64,000 nucleotides of DNA from Setophaga petechia (taxonomy: Eukaryota; Chordata; Aves; Passeriformes; Parulidae), in NCBI GenBank assembly GCA_024362935.1, contig JANCRA010000012.1:4154001-4218000 (forward strand). The letters run 5' to 3'. The notes under the pieces were generated by a model, which was given only the letters and a program-made list of their open reading frames with translations, had not been told where the DNA came from and did no database searches. The translations under genes and the position numbers were made by a program. Shown one piece after another: positions 1 to 14,100 of the stretch (positions within the stretch are counted from its first letter, which is position 1; each line of letters begins with the position of its first letter).

Positions 1-521
1 AGCCAAGGCCAAAATCTTTGGATTGCAGCATCAGCTTTACGATAGTGCTTTGTAGCACCAAAGTTATCTCTTTCCACTTCATAAGCATTTTTTTATTTGT
101 TATGCTTTTTTGTATGCCTTTTGAAGTCCAGAAAATCTTACAGCACAGCATGCTGCATCACCAGACAATTTTTCCTTTAGAATTTTCTTTAGATATTTCC
201 TGGAAGATTGTCATAATGAAATTTGTACTGTTCTATGATTAATGCTTTTTCCCTGTGCCAAATAGTTACATACTAATATATTACAATATATGCTTTTAGT
301 ATCACCAACAGAAACACACAATCTATTAAATGTTGACTAAGGTTACCACATAAGATCATTTAAATTATGTTTAAGTGACTTCAATCTTCCAAATTCTTTT
401 AAAACCCAAAGAGCAGGCATAAGTCCAGAAGCAATCAAGGAAGCCAAGACCTACAGGAGATCGATATAAAATTTAAAATTTAGAGTCTCTGAATCCAAAC
501 TGCTGACAAAGAACTCAAGCT

Positions 522-540
522 CAAAAAAAAAAAAAAAAAG
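522..540. repeat. Poly-A run
   Basis: About 18 consecutive A after CTCAAGCTC. No recognisable retrogene or SINE body lies upstream. Confidence 0.85.
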
Positions 541-3500
541 TAAGCCAGTTAATGGCTTTTCTAAGCAAACATCTAACATATTTTTTATCATGCAATGAAG
601 CTTTTTGATATATGTAATCTTTGCTCTTTTCCAGCTACTATCTGTCAGTGGAAATGTAATCTTTTATATACAAACATATTAATGTTCTCAAAAGAAATTT
701 TTAAAAGGCAAAGGAATGCACTATTGCAATCACTTTTTAGAAACACAGTTAAGTAAACATTGAACATTGACAGAGGATGCTGTGAGGACTGACTTTATGT
801 CAGAACACCTTTTCCTTGTTTTTATTTTTAAGCAGTGACTAACCATAGAAGCAGCCCTGCATCTATGCTGCCACAATTAATGTGGTGATAGCTTTTCTGC
901 CATAAATTTCTGTTTTCAGGGGTTTGTAACTCATCTGTGGAACACTGTTCCAGGCAAAAAAAAAATCTTTTTGAAGTGCAAAGATCAAAGATCACATTAA
1001 ACTACATGTTTAAAAGAAAACTGTACCATTTTTCTTCAGCACAGCAAGCCAAAAGTTCAAAACAGCAGCAAAAGGATAAATTGATCTGGTCTGCTTTATT
1101 TTGACTTCACACTGGAAGAAGGGATAGAATTTAAATGTCTAATAGTAAACATCAATACTAGAAGAACATTACACTGATTTTGAGGCAGCATGGAGGCTGG
1201 CATTCACTATCACAATTTAAATTATTTCAATCCATTGCAAGACAAGAATGTGTCCTAAGAGTTTCAGAAACAACAATTTTAATTTACATTTGGGGTAACC
1301 CTTGATTTCATAACCAATTATTTTGCCCCCAGCAGATTGTACACAGTAAAAATTCAGTTTCAACAAGGGAATGTTTGGGAAATATGGATAAATAAAGTGA
1401 AGGTTTATTCAAGTGTTGAGAAGAATGAAAATACTAAATCAAGGAGAAAATTAAAAAAAAAAACTGAAATATATTACCTGAATCTTGTCATAAAAAGCAA
1501 AACAACCCTTCTAAAGCACTTCTATGTGTTGTTATTTCCATAGAAGTCTGTACTTTTGCAAGGTAAAACTGAAATACAAGCATAGCTTGAAAACAAAATC
1601 AGACAGGCATGAATACCAGAGAGACAAACTATCAAAGAGAGATCTCTGGCACTAAGAAAGCACTGTCAACCCATCACACTATACCATTTAGCCACTAATA
1701 TTTTTATAAGCTTCTTCTTATTTATTTTTTAAATATATGCAGTAGTTTTGATGTTAAATGATATATATTAAATAATAGGTTGTGAATCACTAAGCCTGGT
1801 GATAGTTTTTCACTTAACATTTATGTTTTATTGGTGTGATGGAAATTTTTTGCAGTCTGTCTCTAATTATAGGAAGATTTTTTTTTCCTGTAGTTTATTT
1901 GACTTCATTCACCACTTCTCAACATATGCCCAATTTAGGATGTGATATAACTAAAATTTTGTGTGAAACCATGTCATTTCTTCAATTTTAGGGCCAACTA
2001 AGGAATGTATCTCCTTTAAGTAAGTGTTTAAATGTCCTTTGGTTAAATATCATAATTAAAATAAGTACAAGAAGACCACCTCTGTGGAGGTGAAAGTGAT
2101 GCTGCTTGTAGGATAGAGCTTGGGCAGGTTATAGGAGACAGCCCCAGTGATGGAATTCCTTCAGGGTGGGCATCATCACTGGGCTTTGCAGAAGAAACTC
2201 AGGAATCTTGCACACCAATCTTCTGTGTGTCCAAACCAATTCTGTGTCTCCTCTTCTAGAGTGTGTCAGTTTAAACATTATTTATTTAGATATTATCTAT
2301 TAATATGTTGACTTTAGACATTATATATTTGGTTCTTGTTGGTATCAATTTCTAAGCTATGATCAGAAAGGCACAAATAAAACCATTTTAGTATTTTTAA
2401 AAAATTATGTTAGCTCTAGAAAATCCTTGGGTGGAAAATCCATATTTAATTTTGGCTGTTTCTTCCTCTCTCTCTGGCTGATAAATTTATTAAATATATG
2501 AAAATTCTGCATCCCACCTGTGTTTTATAAGTACAAAAGAAATCTAATCTCCAGATGCACACAAGCCAAACCCTACCACATCACTTCCCTGCCAAAGACA
2601 TATGCACTTCCTGGGAATTAGAAGCAGAGCCCAGAACAAATCTAAACCATTCACTTGAACAATAATGATATTAATAATAAATATATACAGAGTTTGTAAC
2701 TTCTCTTGTTCAATGGAAAAGGTCAGATTACCTAGTCTGTACTCTGACACATTACAGGTCATTACATTTTATCAATTTATCCTTCGCCTTCTATGTTTAA
2801 ATATCTAAATTTAGGACTCTGAACGAAATGTTCAAAGGCCCTGAGTCAAGTTAAGCTACTTTTCACATAAAGTCTTCTGCTCTCTCCTTATCCCAAAGTT
2901 TCCTGCTCCTGTAGCAAGGCAAAAGGGTAATTGCCACAGCCTGCATCCTGTTGCTCCACCTCTAAACAAGAAAGAGGAGGTGGGAATACACAGCTGAATA
3001 TACTGTCACTTCCAAAACCAGAAACTGGATCCAAATCTGAGCTCATCTTTCCAGCACTTGGGTCAAAATGCCCTGAAGCTCATCAGTGATCCTGTTTACA
3101 ACAGGACCAAAGTCTTAGCAGAGACCAGGGCCCTTTACTTGATACAATACTGAAGTTATCTCTACTGCTAATCTTGCTGTTATTCTCTGCATTTCCTGTG
3201 TATACAATAGTGGTTTCAAATAAAATTCAAATGAAAATAGAAGGCTCTTTTATCCCTGGAGTCAGACTATTCTCCCAGAATACTGCAGAAGTCAGTAGGA
3301 GAATTTGCACCAAGAATAGTTTTTGGTCTTTCCATTGCTTTTGACACCTCAAATATATGCAATTTTTTTTCATGTGGGGCATGTGAACCATCTTCAAGAG
3401 AAAATGGTCATAAAAGGCCATTGAAGAAAGTCCTCCACTGGTATGTGCCTTCCCCTGATTGGACTAGTGCTGCCTCTGCTGCCTGCCTTCCTTCCTTCAG

Positions 3501-4916
3501 CTGCCTGATTTTTGACAGATGATGTTTTGGGAGGTGGGATCTGAAAGGTGTCAAATGGGAGGTAACGTGCCTTGGCAAATCTGGTTTTTCTAATTTCATG
3601 TGGAAACTTTTCTTCAACAGCTACCATTAAAGAATCCTGTTTTAGCTTACACTGGGATCAGGCATCCTGAAATCAGTGACCTGTCAATCCCTGCAGCACA
3701 ACAGACTGTTTGTGTAAAGCCAGGTTGTGTGCCAACCTGGGTAATCACTGTCTAATACTGAGTTTCCATGCATGAATCAGGGACTCAGACACCTTGGGGT
3801 TTGCTCATGGCAAGATGGTCAATGTCATCTTCTCTTTGCCCCTCTTAGGCTCTTGAAGAAAGTTCTCTATGAAAAGCTACCAGGAGGACTTATTCCTGTG
3901 AGAAGGTTGGATGATGTGAACTCTGATGTCATGGCAACAGGCTAGTGAAGTTTTGTGCTATTTTTGCTTTGTCAGGACACATGTCAATGCAAATGAGGAT
4001 TTGCTCCCACTGATTAACACTGTCTGATTTTTTGTTGAGTCACCTCACAATAAAACTACTGATTTCTACTGGCTTAGTAGAAAAATAAAAAATGAAGCAA
4101 AGTTCCCATAAAAGTCATCTAGTTAGCCCTGTGATTGAGGGTGGTGCACAGAGATTACAGTAATTCAACTAAAATGTTTTGAACCTACTTAGTTAAAATC
4201 CATGACATTTCCATATCCTTAGAGAAATTTATTTGGCTGGATGTGTATTCATTTTAGGCACTGGGACAGATTGATAAATTTTTACAAAAGGGAGTGAGTC
4301 CCAGATTATCCAAATGAATTTACAAATTGAAAAACTTTATTTTCACACTGCGACTGAAACTTACAAATGTCTTTTTCTCTTGTATTAACTGAAAGCATTA
4401 CATGAAAGTTACTGAAATTAAAGTCATGTATCCCTGATTACTGTAGAGAAAACAAACAGCTTCTATATTCACAGTGCCAAAGAGCAGAAGTACGGTGAGG
4501 CCATGTCTAAAAGATTTCTCATAAATTACCAAAAAACTTTCTCACAAATCCAGAAATTATTTCTCTTATCAACTCAGGATTATTTTGGCATTAGGTCAGA
4601 GATTAACTCAAGCACTTCAAAAGTAAAAAGCTGGAAAAGGAGGGAAATGTCTGGAAAAGTAAATCTGGTTGACTCCTGCCAAGTTTCTGGAATGTCAACT
4701 ATTGTTACAGTTGTACTTTGTAATGTGTGTCTCATAGGTGCCACTGTTCTACATTCTAAATGGAGGATGTGATCCCTCACCCAACAAGTTTACATCTGCT
4801 TTTCAGTTTTGGAGCACAGAAAACACATACGAAGAGGCCCAAAAAAAGAGCCTAAAAATCTACAGCAACCAGTCACACCTTAGTTTGATCATAGCAAAGA
4901 ACATCAAAGATTAGGT

Positions 4917-4973
4917 TTGGATTTTTCCTAAGAAAAATCTTAGGATTTTTTTCCTAAGAAAAGAAACTGTTGG
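4917..4973. repeat. Short imperfect direct/inverted repeat
   Basis: TTTTTCCTAAGAAAA occurs twice about 30 bp apart, and CCTAAG AAAAAT CTTAGG forms a small palindrome between them. Probably local slippage. Confidence 0.6.
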
Positions 4974-6390
4974 AGTTTTTAACTCGTGTGTTAGACCAGG
5001 TGAATTAACAAACTCAGATAAAACCCTTGCTCTCCTGTATCCTATTTCAGAGCAGAGCAAGAGCCTGCAATCTAAAAGACCACTTCTTTCTTTGGTCCTG
5101 AAGCTGTAGTGTTACATTATTACCAACTTAATGGATATTGTAATGGTAAGAAAGAAATGCAAACCTGGAAGGTCCATCCTTTCTGATTACTGATCTGCTT
5201 GTGTCCTTCCCTTTACACTAGTGCTGCACGGACTCCTGTGGCAGTGATTGGTTTTGATGATAAGAATATTGCAAGTTGTGTTTAATTGCTTATTACTGTC
5301 AGTAGAGGAAAATATGGCAGAGATAAGTTTCATAATATGAAACTGGGATAGTTTCAACCCATCACCGTGATGGTGAGTTTGTTTAAGCCAAAAGGTTATA
5401 CCCAACTAGAACACCCTTAGGCAGTAACAGCTTCAAGTCTGTGCTTGATATTTAGATTCCTGTCTTCCATCTTTTTCCCCAATGTGAAGGCATTGAACTC
5501 TCCTAATTACTTCAGTGGTGTTAAGGATTTATGAACTCTGAGGAGAGACCAGAAGAAATGTGTTACATACAGACGTAGTATCTCATCACTCAGGCCATAG
5601 GATTAATCACAGAGGCATGGGAATGTGCACATCTGGGTGTGTGAACATAGGCACATTTGCAAGTGTTCAGGGAAGTCACATCTGGACACCATCAGGAGTC
5701 AGTGCCTCACTTTGAAACCACTTCAGAAATCCACAGAGCCTGTCTCATGAGGGTGGAGGACAAGCTGGGACCCCAGGGAATGTGATATGTGAGTATTTGT
5801 TCATCATTCTCCTCATGGACTCTCTGCATTTATTTATTTATTCTGCTGGCATTGCTCATGGAGGTCTTAAATCATCTTAAATGAAACATTTGAATAAAAA
5901 TGCCTGAGATCTGTCAGTACGCAATTCCACTCTGTATTCTTTTCTAAGTTTTGCATCCAGCCTTCACAGTACAGATGCTTGCAGTCTGGTGTATTATAAC
6001 TTGCTTTTATTTTCAAATAGTGCATTTTTTCAACATTTCAGAGCCACACAACCTCCATCAGGACATAATGACAGCTGAACACAGGTTTTAAATAGCTGCC
6101 TGATATTTAGAAATACAGCTTTCTAGGTGTCCAAGATTAACTCTGTGATTCATTCAAGGTTGAAAGAAGGAAGGTAATGACTCTCCTCTGATGCACCATG
6201 GTTATGAAGAGGATCTATTTTTAAAAGTCTCTGACTAACCAAATAGTAAAGCAAGGGAGAATAACTAGTGTGCTAAAGAATGACCACGACATAGGAAGGT
6301 CAGTATTGGAGAGCCATGGAGGTGTCCTTCACCACTGCTCTCCATAAGCTAAGCCTGCATTGTCTATAAAACCTTCAAAGAGCATTGGCA

Positions 6391-6424
6391 AAAAAAAAAA
6401 AAACAAAAACAAAAAAAAACACCA
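6391..6424. repeat. A-rich low-complexity tract
   Basis: Thirteen or more A followed by CAAAAAC-type units. It could be the decayed tail of a retrotransposed sequence, but nothing recognisable precedes it. Confidence 0.8.
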
Positions 6425-8453
6425 AATCCCAGCATATCTCTCTTTCTTGTCCATGCTTTGGCCCACAACCAGAGGCAAGTGGAGCTGTGCAGACTTGCAG
6501 CAGCAAGGCCTGAGGCCAGCAGAGCACCCAGCACCCAGGCTGTGCTGGCAGTCTCTCAGGACACTTCTCCATACTGTGATTCTATATGATAACTCAATTT
6601 AGTTCCACAATAGCTTTTACAGAAGCAATTTTCAAAGAGGGAGCACAAAAGTAGATACTGAAATCAAATTTCTTACTAAGCTCTGAAAACTGAGGTAACA
6701 TTACAAAAACAAATGTAGTGCTTTTTTTGTATAAAACTATTTGCAAATTGTGAAATGTAGATACTTTTTATAATTGACTAGTTAAGAAATGTAGTACAAA
6801 GAAACTATCATAGCTGGCCACCTGAGACAATAAATGTCAATCAAGTTTATTCTATAAGTCACCAATCAAAATAGTTGGTCTGACATATTTTAACTGAGGT
6901 ATTGTAACTAATTTCAAGTGTGGTGGTAAGGAAAAATACTGCTTCTATAACTTCTCTAAACCAACTACTCTGTTTATTCTTTATATAAATTATATTTGAG
7001 GTCAAGCCCTAATGCTCCATTACTCTTCAGCTTCACTTTTTTTTATTTAGAATGGTTTGAATAACTGGCAGGATGACCCATTATCATGTTGCTCATTCAG
7101 GCTTTGGTGGTCACTGCAAGGAAGGTTTTGACGCCCATCAACCAGGAGAAAATTGGCTTAAATTTTGTTTAACCAATCACTGGCACTTTAGAGATAGGAG
7201 CTTCTAGTCATCATACACATGTCTGCCCTTAATTCCTAGATTTAATAGGAATTGGTACCAATAATACATTGGTACTGTATCTCTCATCAACATTAAATAT
7301 CTTTCTAATGTTCTCTGAAAGTGTCTAGAATGCCAAGAAAAACTTGTCATGTTGCTATGATCATAGATAATAAATGACAGCTGACTGTAACTCAAGATAC
7401 TGTCAAAATCCTTTATTAGAATCTCCTAATTTAGCAAGCAATATTATCCATATAAAGAGAAATACCAGCATATCCTGCACTATTCTCTGAACTAAGTGAA
7501 GACCATTCATTTATAATATTTGCCAAGATGTTTTTGGATTGGTTTTCTACCAGAGAAGGACACTAGCCATTTGATTCACTGACTGATTTCACTAACTCCA
7601 TTTTTTAATAGATTCCATGGAATACATGAGTAGCACCATGAGGATGGTTTGGCAGGGACATAATTAATGTTAAACCTCACTTGCCTTGATTACTGAAACC
7701 TCTTAAGTCTTTCCAAGATGAGATTCCGTTTTAAAGGACTTCTATCTATGCTGAAATGTGGACAGGCCCAAAGAAAGCTCTCCTATCTGGAGATGAGAAT
7801 CCCTTTCAGTTTCATGCAGCCCCATGGCATATCCAGCTCTACAGGCTGAAAACCCCGTGTGTAGAGCCCACCTGCCCCTGGTGCCTCCAGCACTGCATTG
7901 ACACAGGGACAAAGCTTCTTGCTTGATTTCAGAGTGGCTGTGGGGTGCAGAGAGAAACAGAAGCTGGGGCAACAGCCTTGGAAGTGAGATCCTGAAGGCC
8001 AAGAAATCGCTGGAAGATCCAGAGCTGGGATAGCAGCATCACGGACAGATCCTTCCCTTTCCACGTGACCCAATGCAGAGGGGAGAGGGCAGAACCGCTA
8101 CCATTATATGGCCCAGCCTGAGACATATGCAGCTCCCAAATAAAATGCTATATATATTAAAAAAGAAAGATAAAAAAAAGATTAGGTGTCTCCTCAGACA
8201 TCTGCAAGGTCAGTGTTCTCATTTCTTACCTAGAGAAACAGTTCCCACTATGCTGTTCCTCATCTTGGCACAGCCCATTCCCTCTGCAAACACCTGATTG
8301 ACCTAGCTCCATCTTGGCTCTGCTTTCCTATTTGTCCAGTGCCTCCTCCACCAGTAAGAGTGGCTCCTTCTTCCAGCATTCTCAGCACCAGCCTACATGT
8401 GCTAACCCTTTGTTCTCACCCCATTCTTATGTCTTATCACTCTTAACTTATGT

Positions 8454-8480
8454 CTTCCCAGATTCTTCCCATCTGGGAAG
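8454..8480. repeat. 10-bp perfect inverted repeat
   Basis: CTTCCCAGAT (8454-8463) pairs with ATCTGGGAAG (8471-8480) around a 7-nt loop. No T tract or gene nearby suggests a function. Confidence 0.75.
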
Positions 8481-10904
8481 GACCTATTAGCAGTAATTTA
8501 ACACCAATCTCCAATCTCACCGATCTCTGACTGAGAGAAACAATTTAGGAGCCGTGGTGACTATTGATTAACATCACACCTCTCTACACTTTGCCATGAC
8601 TGCCTCATCCAACATAAAACCCCTGCCAAGTTGTGCTGAATTTATCTCATTATAGGTCATTGGATCAAGCACACAGACCAGTGTGGAAGCAGGAAGCAGA
8701 AACAAGGATTTCTCCTTGCTGAGAATATATCTATAAATAGTAGCCTGTAGATTTAGACACTTTTCTGATTTCTGTTCTCTCATCAGTTTCACATTTTGCC
8801 TGTAGAATAAATGACCATCACCACAATCTTGTCTGTAGGCTGCCAAGGAGTGCAATATCCTGGGAAGGACAATCTGAATCTCACCAGGATGAGAGGAATA
8901 TTAAACCAGATCTCCCTTTCTGATTAATATCTATAGTCTTGCAGTACTATCTGTTTTCTCTAGCTGTGATTTGGAAAATGTTGGGTTTTTTCTGTGCTGT
9001 GTGATAGACAGGTCTAATTTGCTGCAAAATTTGCTTAGATTCAAGACAGGTGCCAGCAAGCTGCCACTAGGTATCACAGCCAGCCTCAAGGCACAAGCCA
9101 GAGAGCCCTGACCACCCCTGCAAGTGCAGGAAGGGTGGTTGTGCCGAGCACAGCACAGTCACCTGGAGAACTCAGGGACACTGAGCAACCTGGCTGAGTT
9201 CTGCAGTCCCTGTGGTTTGTGTGGGCCAGCTGGCATTGCTCAGAATTAGCTGAGACTGAGGCCTGTGTGAGCAGGGCAGAGCAGGTACACGCCAGTCTGT
9301 GGGGCCGCTGGTGGTGTCAGACAGATGTAGCCCCTTCTGGATGCTTCCCTCCCCTGCAGCAGGGAGGGCAAAGGGGCACAGCTCACAGGGCTGAGCCACA
9401 GCAGCTTGTGTGCTGGAACAAACTCAGAAACAAGATCAGATGTTCAAGTGCAGTGCCATGGTCTTTGTTCAGCAGTGCTTTGAATGTCTTTCTGCCTCTC
9501 TGTTCGCATTCTCTCCTTAGAGGCGATTTCTCCTTAGCAGGGATGGTATGAGAAAAAACACTGAATATTGTGAATCTTGCAGACATTTGGATAATGGGGC
9601 TGTGCATCATCCTCAGATGCATTGTTAGAAATTATATGGCACACAGGTGATTTCTTAGGAAATACTAGGTTTTTATTATTTTGTCTACATAGGTACGTAA
9701 GTATATAGAGGTTAACACCCCTAACTATTGCAACAGGCTAAATCTTTCTTTTGTATTTTCTGTCCCAAGGTGAAACCTTTTTTAAAGATGCTTCAGTAAA
9801 TTACTTCATCCATCCCAAAGTTCTGTCGAGGTAAAAATTACATTTTGTTTCTCTCTTTTACAGAATTAGAAAAGTAGTTTTACCATGACAATAACTCAGG
9901 AACATTTAGAGAGGAAGAGACAGACTGCCACCTACTAAACACACCACGCAAAATAAAAATACATACCCTATACCTCATAGCTAGAAATATGGGGTTTTTT
10001 AGTTAAAGGTTTAACTCCATATAAGCAATAACATCAGTTACTATAGACTAAATGGCCTAAATTAAAATGGCAATATCAGACTATGAAGTGCTCTCATTTA
10101 AGGTAAAAACCAGTGTGAAATACTCTTTCATCTGTGTATATGGTTGAATGAACCAATAATGAGATTTGTTGGAGTCTGGCTACACCCAGGTGACTGCTGT
10201 GCTCTGGGTGACTGCTTTTGTATACAAATGGGGCCCATCCTAAGAAACCAGCTGCTGCACAAAACCCATCATTTATCAGTATCCTGACAAAACCCAAGAC
10301 AATAAAAGGATGGGGGGTAAAGGCATAAGACTCTTCTCAGGTCAAAGGATTGGAGTTACCAATGGTCAAACGATAAAGTAGAAGCAAAAGTGTCAAAATG
10401 GACCATGAAGCATATTTCATGTGTGGTTCCACTCAACATCCAGAACAGACACTGTGGCATTCAATGGGGATATGGCAGTGAGTAGTAGTACCACATTTTT
10501 AACAAATTAAATTTCTTAAACCATATTTATCTCAAGCTGGGAATTGCCATAATTATCACAAAGCAATGAGGTGACCCCCAGCAGCCATGTTCATGTGCAC
10601 ATTTGGGGAACAGGACACCTGGAGGTGCTCCTCTCCTTTGTACCTCCTGATGGAATCCAAGCCTATGTCTGTGTCTGAGAACTCTGTCTGGGAAGTTCTA
10701 TGCCATATTAAATTTTTACAACACAGCAGATTTTACAGATTTAAAAATCTTTTAGGGGTACTTGATCACCTGGCAAAACTATGAAAAAGGATATTGTGAC
10801 TGCCATAGTAACGCAATGAGCAGTGCAGAAAAAACTAACTAAAAGCTCTTCTGCATCAAAGGTTATCAAGATGCCACTAATCCGGAAGAAGCACTACTTA
10901 AGAG

Positions 10905-11100
10905 TTTGAGAGCTGGTTAAAAGACAGAAAGCAAAAAATCAAGCTTAAGTTTCACTTATAGGATGGAGAAAATACTGGAGTATTCCCAGGTAGAGATGCT
11001 GGAACTAGTATTATTTAATATCTTCATGAATAACCTGGAAAAGCAAGTATGCAGTGAAACCCCCAGCTATCCAGACCTTACTACTACATGTAGTAAAATG
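10905..11100 (+). mobile_element. CR1 reverse-transcriptase remnant
   Basis: One frame near 10912 reads WLKDRKQKIKLK; after a short diverged gap the DNA CTAGTATTATTTAATATCTT corresponds to the CR1 reverse-transcriptase block with LFNIF and a following N-L. Frameshifted, with no intact catalytic motif, so it is an old LINE fossil. Confidence 0.65.
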
Positions 11101-14100
11101 CCACACCAATGGAGAGGAGACACAGAAGGGCTTCCCTGACCTGAGCAAAAGTATAAAGTTCCCCTTGAAAGAAAAAATCCCTTTCAGAACAGATTGTATC
11201 TGCACTAGTGCTCTTTACTGACACAGCTGTGCAGGAGAGGACTTCTCATGTGGGTAAGGATTTGTTCCTTCATTGAAGAGGCTATTATCCATGAGATTGT
11301 AGCAATAGATGTTCTTTTTTCCAGGGGAAAATATCAACCTTCATTTTGCTATCAATCACAAATTGCCATACTTCAGAAGGAAACTTAAGACTCAAGGAGA
11401 TCTTGCAGGTCTTTCTTCCTTGCTGGATGAAATGTTGCAGGAAAACAGGTTCCAGAGAGGACTCCAGTAACATCTCCAGCTTCCAGATTGAATTCAGTAA
11501 CTGATGACATCTTATTAGGTGTGAGAATACTGTGTTGTTCCATTCATCATTATAAATAAAGTGATATTTTTTAGTTTCCAAATTTGAAGAGTTACGAGGC
11601 TCTTTTTTTCTTAGCTATTCAAGGAAGCAAAAATCTAACTCCTTCATATTTTCAAAGAATAATGAGATCAGCTGTCTTCCATCTTGGTTCAAGGCTACTA
11701 CAAGTTACTCCTGTCCAAAGCCTTCATCACTACTAACCCAGTGTGATACTGGCAGCTATTAGCACAGAGCTGAAGCCTTGAAGTCTGTTTTATTTGGAAC
11801 GGATGTCACTGAATTTTCAGGAGTAGGATTTAGCTTTGGATTAAGACAATGAGGTCATATTGTTGAAATTGTGCAAAGTATTCAAAGAATACTTGTAGGT
11901 TCTTGCACTACTTTAGAGAACTGAAGTACTTCAAGCCATTTGGCGGTAGCACGGGGACTTGCATATGACGCCGAATTTGCAAAATATTTGACGTTTCTTG
12001 GAACAGCAGGTGGTATGTCTCACAAGCATTTAAAATTACACAGGATCTACATTTAGATAACTGAATCCAGATGCACATGAGTCTACTCTAGAATGAAATA
12101 AATTTGAATTTTGGCAGTTTAGATTTAAACAGCCAACTTTTTGAGCAACTGGCATCAGATGACCTTTGTTTCTATCATATTTGTTCCTGTAATGAATATA
12201 TGTTTCCTCCACATTTTCTTATCACCTCACACTTATTACACTACGACTTTAACTATCAGTGATCTCCTGTTCCCAAGTGGCCAGGCAGAGTACAGGATCA
12301 CAGCCCTCAGATTCACAAGCATTAAACATACACACCCTGTATGTATCTCCAGCATGGATAGAAGTTGCATGACTGTGTCTCCAGATAGCTTTAGTCAGAT
12401 CAGCCATTACACTGAAATAAATTCGCAGCAATGTTATCTTGGCTCTGGGCTGGGCACATGCTTACCCCAGCTGCTAGCCCAGCTTCCTCCCACCCAGCGA
12501 CTGCTCCACGAGTGGGCACGATCAGGCTGACCCGCGGCAGCTGGCATTGCACTCACAGAGCAGAAGGGAGGCTGCTGGTAGGGTTTAAAATACATGTTCT
12601 ACAGCATGCCAGTGCAAGAAAGGAGCCAGTTTTATGACATTTGGTTGGTATGAAATGTCTGTCCTCGATGCTTTAGGGAACGAGAAAATAAACAGCGCCA
12701 AATATGCAAATTGAAATCATTCTATCCCATACACGCATTTTACTAGTGTGAGAGTGTGCCTGGCACTTATGTCCTCAGCTAACCCTATAGCTAGGTAATT
12801 TCTCACTCCCCAGGCCAGACCTTTGTGATTTTCTGTTATGAAATTTGTGTTTTGCACTCTACCTTGAAAATTTTTAATTTGGGTGCTGCTTATGCATGCC
12901 TGCAACTCACTGCAAGCAATTTGGAGAAACACGGTAAGCAAGAGAAGCCCTGTCTTTCCACAGTGGTATGACTTGGCTACAATATCACCTGTAAATTGAC
13001 ATTTGGATTTAAATAATGAATTTGTGTTGATCTTTCTTGAACTCTCGCACTATAAAATATGTATACAGGAGTACTTATGTGCAATGACTTTTTTATAGTT
13101 TTAAACTTTCAACCTGCTAAAAAACCTGCTGTAAACAAGTTCTTGGAGTCCTGCATTTTTCAGTACTACATGATTTCTGCAATACTATTAAATGAAGTCT
13201 TTCATAACTTTATCTGAACTAAAGGTAATATTTACTGGAGCATACTTCTATGGAATTTTTCAGCAAAAACCTCTTTTGCAAAGACTCTGAAATCCACTTC
13301 ACACAGAGATGTTTCAGCAGCTTGGTACTTGACTATCGGATGTAAGAGGGATGTTGTGTGACATCTGAGGTCATGAAGCAGCTTACAGGCAGCATTCAAA
13401 AGCATGTATGAACGAATCCAAACTAACTGTATGCAAGCACCCTCCATTTACTTCTGAAGCCTGACTGTGAAAGAGTTCATTGTATTTGTGTGTGTACGTG
13501 TGTGTGTGCAGATACAATCACTGGCAACTGGCCCTTCATGGCAGACCAAATTCAAACAGCAAGTGAAAATGAGGTCATGAAAAACAACCTGCTCTGCAGT
13601 CACCTCAGTTCTTCCTTTTTTTCAGTGAAGGAGATCAATTATGCCAAACAAGCAAGAAACCAGCCATGGCAATTATTCACAGTCCAACACAAATATGTAA
13701 CCAAGCAGCAGAGAAATCACCCCAATAAAAAGGCACAGAGATAAATAAGTGAAAAAAGGGAAATGGTCCATGTTGTTTAGCGTGGATATGAGTAGGATGG
13801 GGTAGGATGTGCATAGCACAGGCTATAAAGCACCTGCTCAAAGCCAGGGGCTGGAATTTCTACCATATCCAGGTTACTCAGAAGTTGCTTTCTAGTGTGG
13901 GTGGTGTAAGCTTAAAGCCACCATGACACCTGATGGTGACTCTGAAGCACTGTCAGGAAAGAGAAATTATGATATCTGGGACTCCCTGGAAGTGGAAGAA
14001 GTAGCCTATTTCCAGCTGGACTCAAGAGGCCAGGATGTGGGCTGCATGACTGTGGAGTTTTCATTCCCCTTCTACCTGGGGTGATTCACCTCAATCCCCA

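Larger units (their letters stand above)
1..10904. other. Intergenic, no gene recognised
   Basis: AT-rich single-copy-looking DNA. Open frames are short (under about 110 codons), overlap on several frames, and show no known domain. Only small repeats listed separately were seen. A somewhat GC-richer part at about 9050-9420 has overlapping frames on both strands but no splice or domain evidence. Confidence 0.7.

Noticed and set aside
12141..12530. 129-codon plus-strand frame
   Set aside because: Mixed hydrophobic start and unstructured remainder with no family signal; expected by chance in 64 kb.
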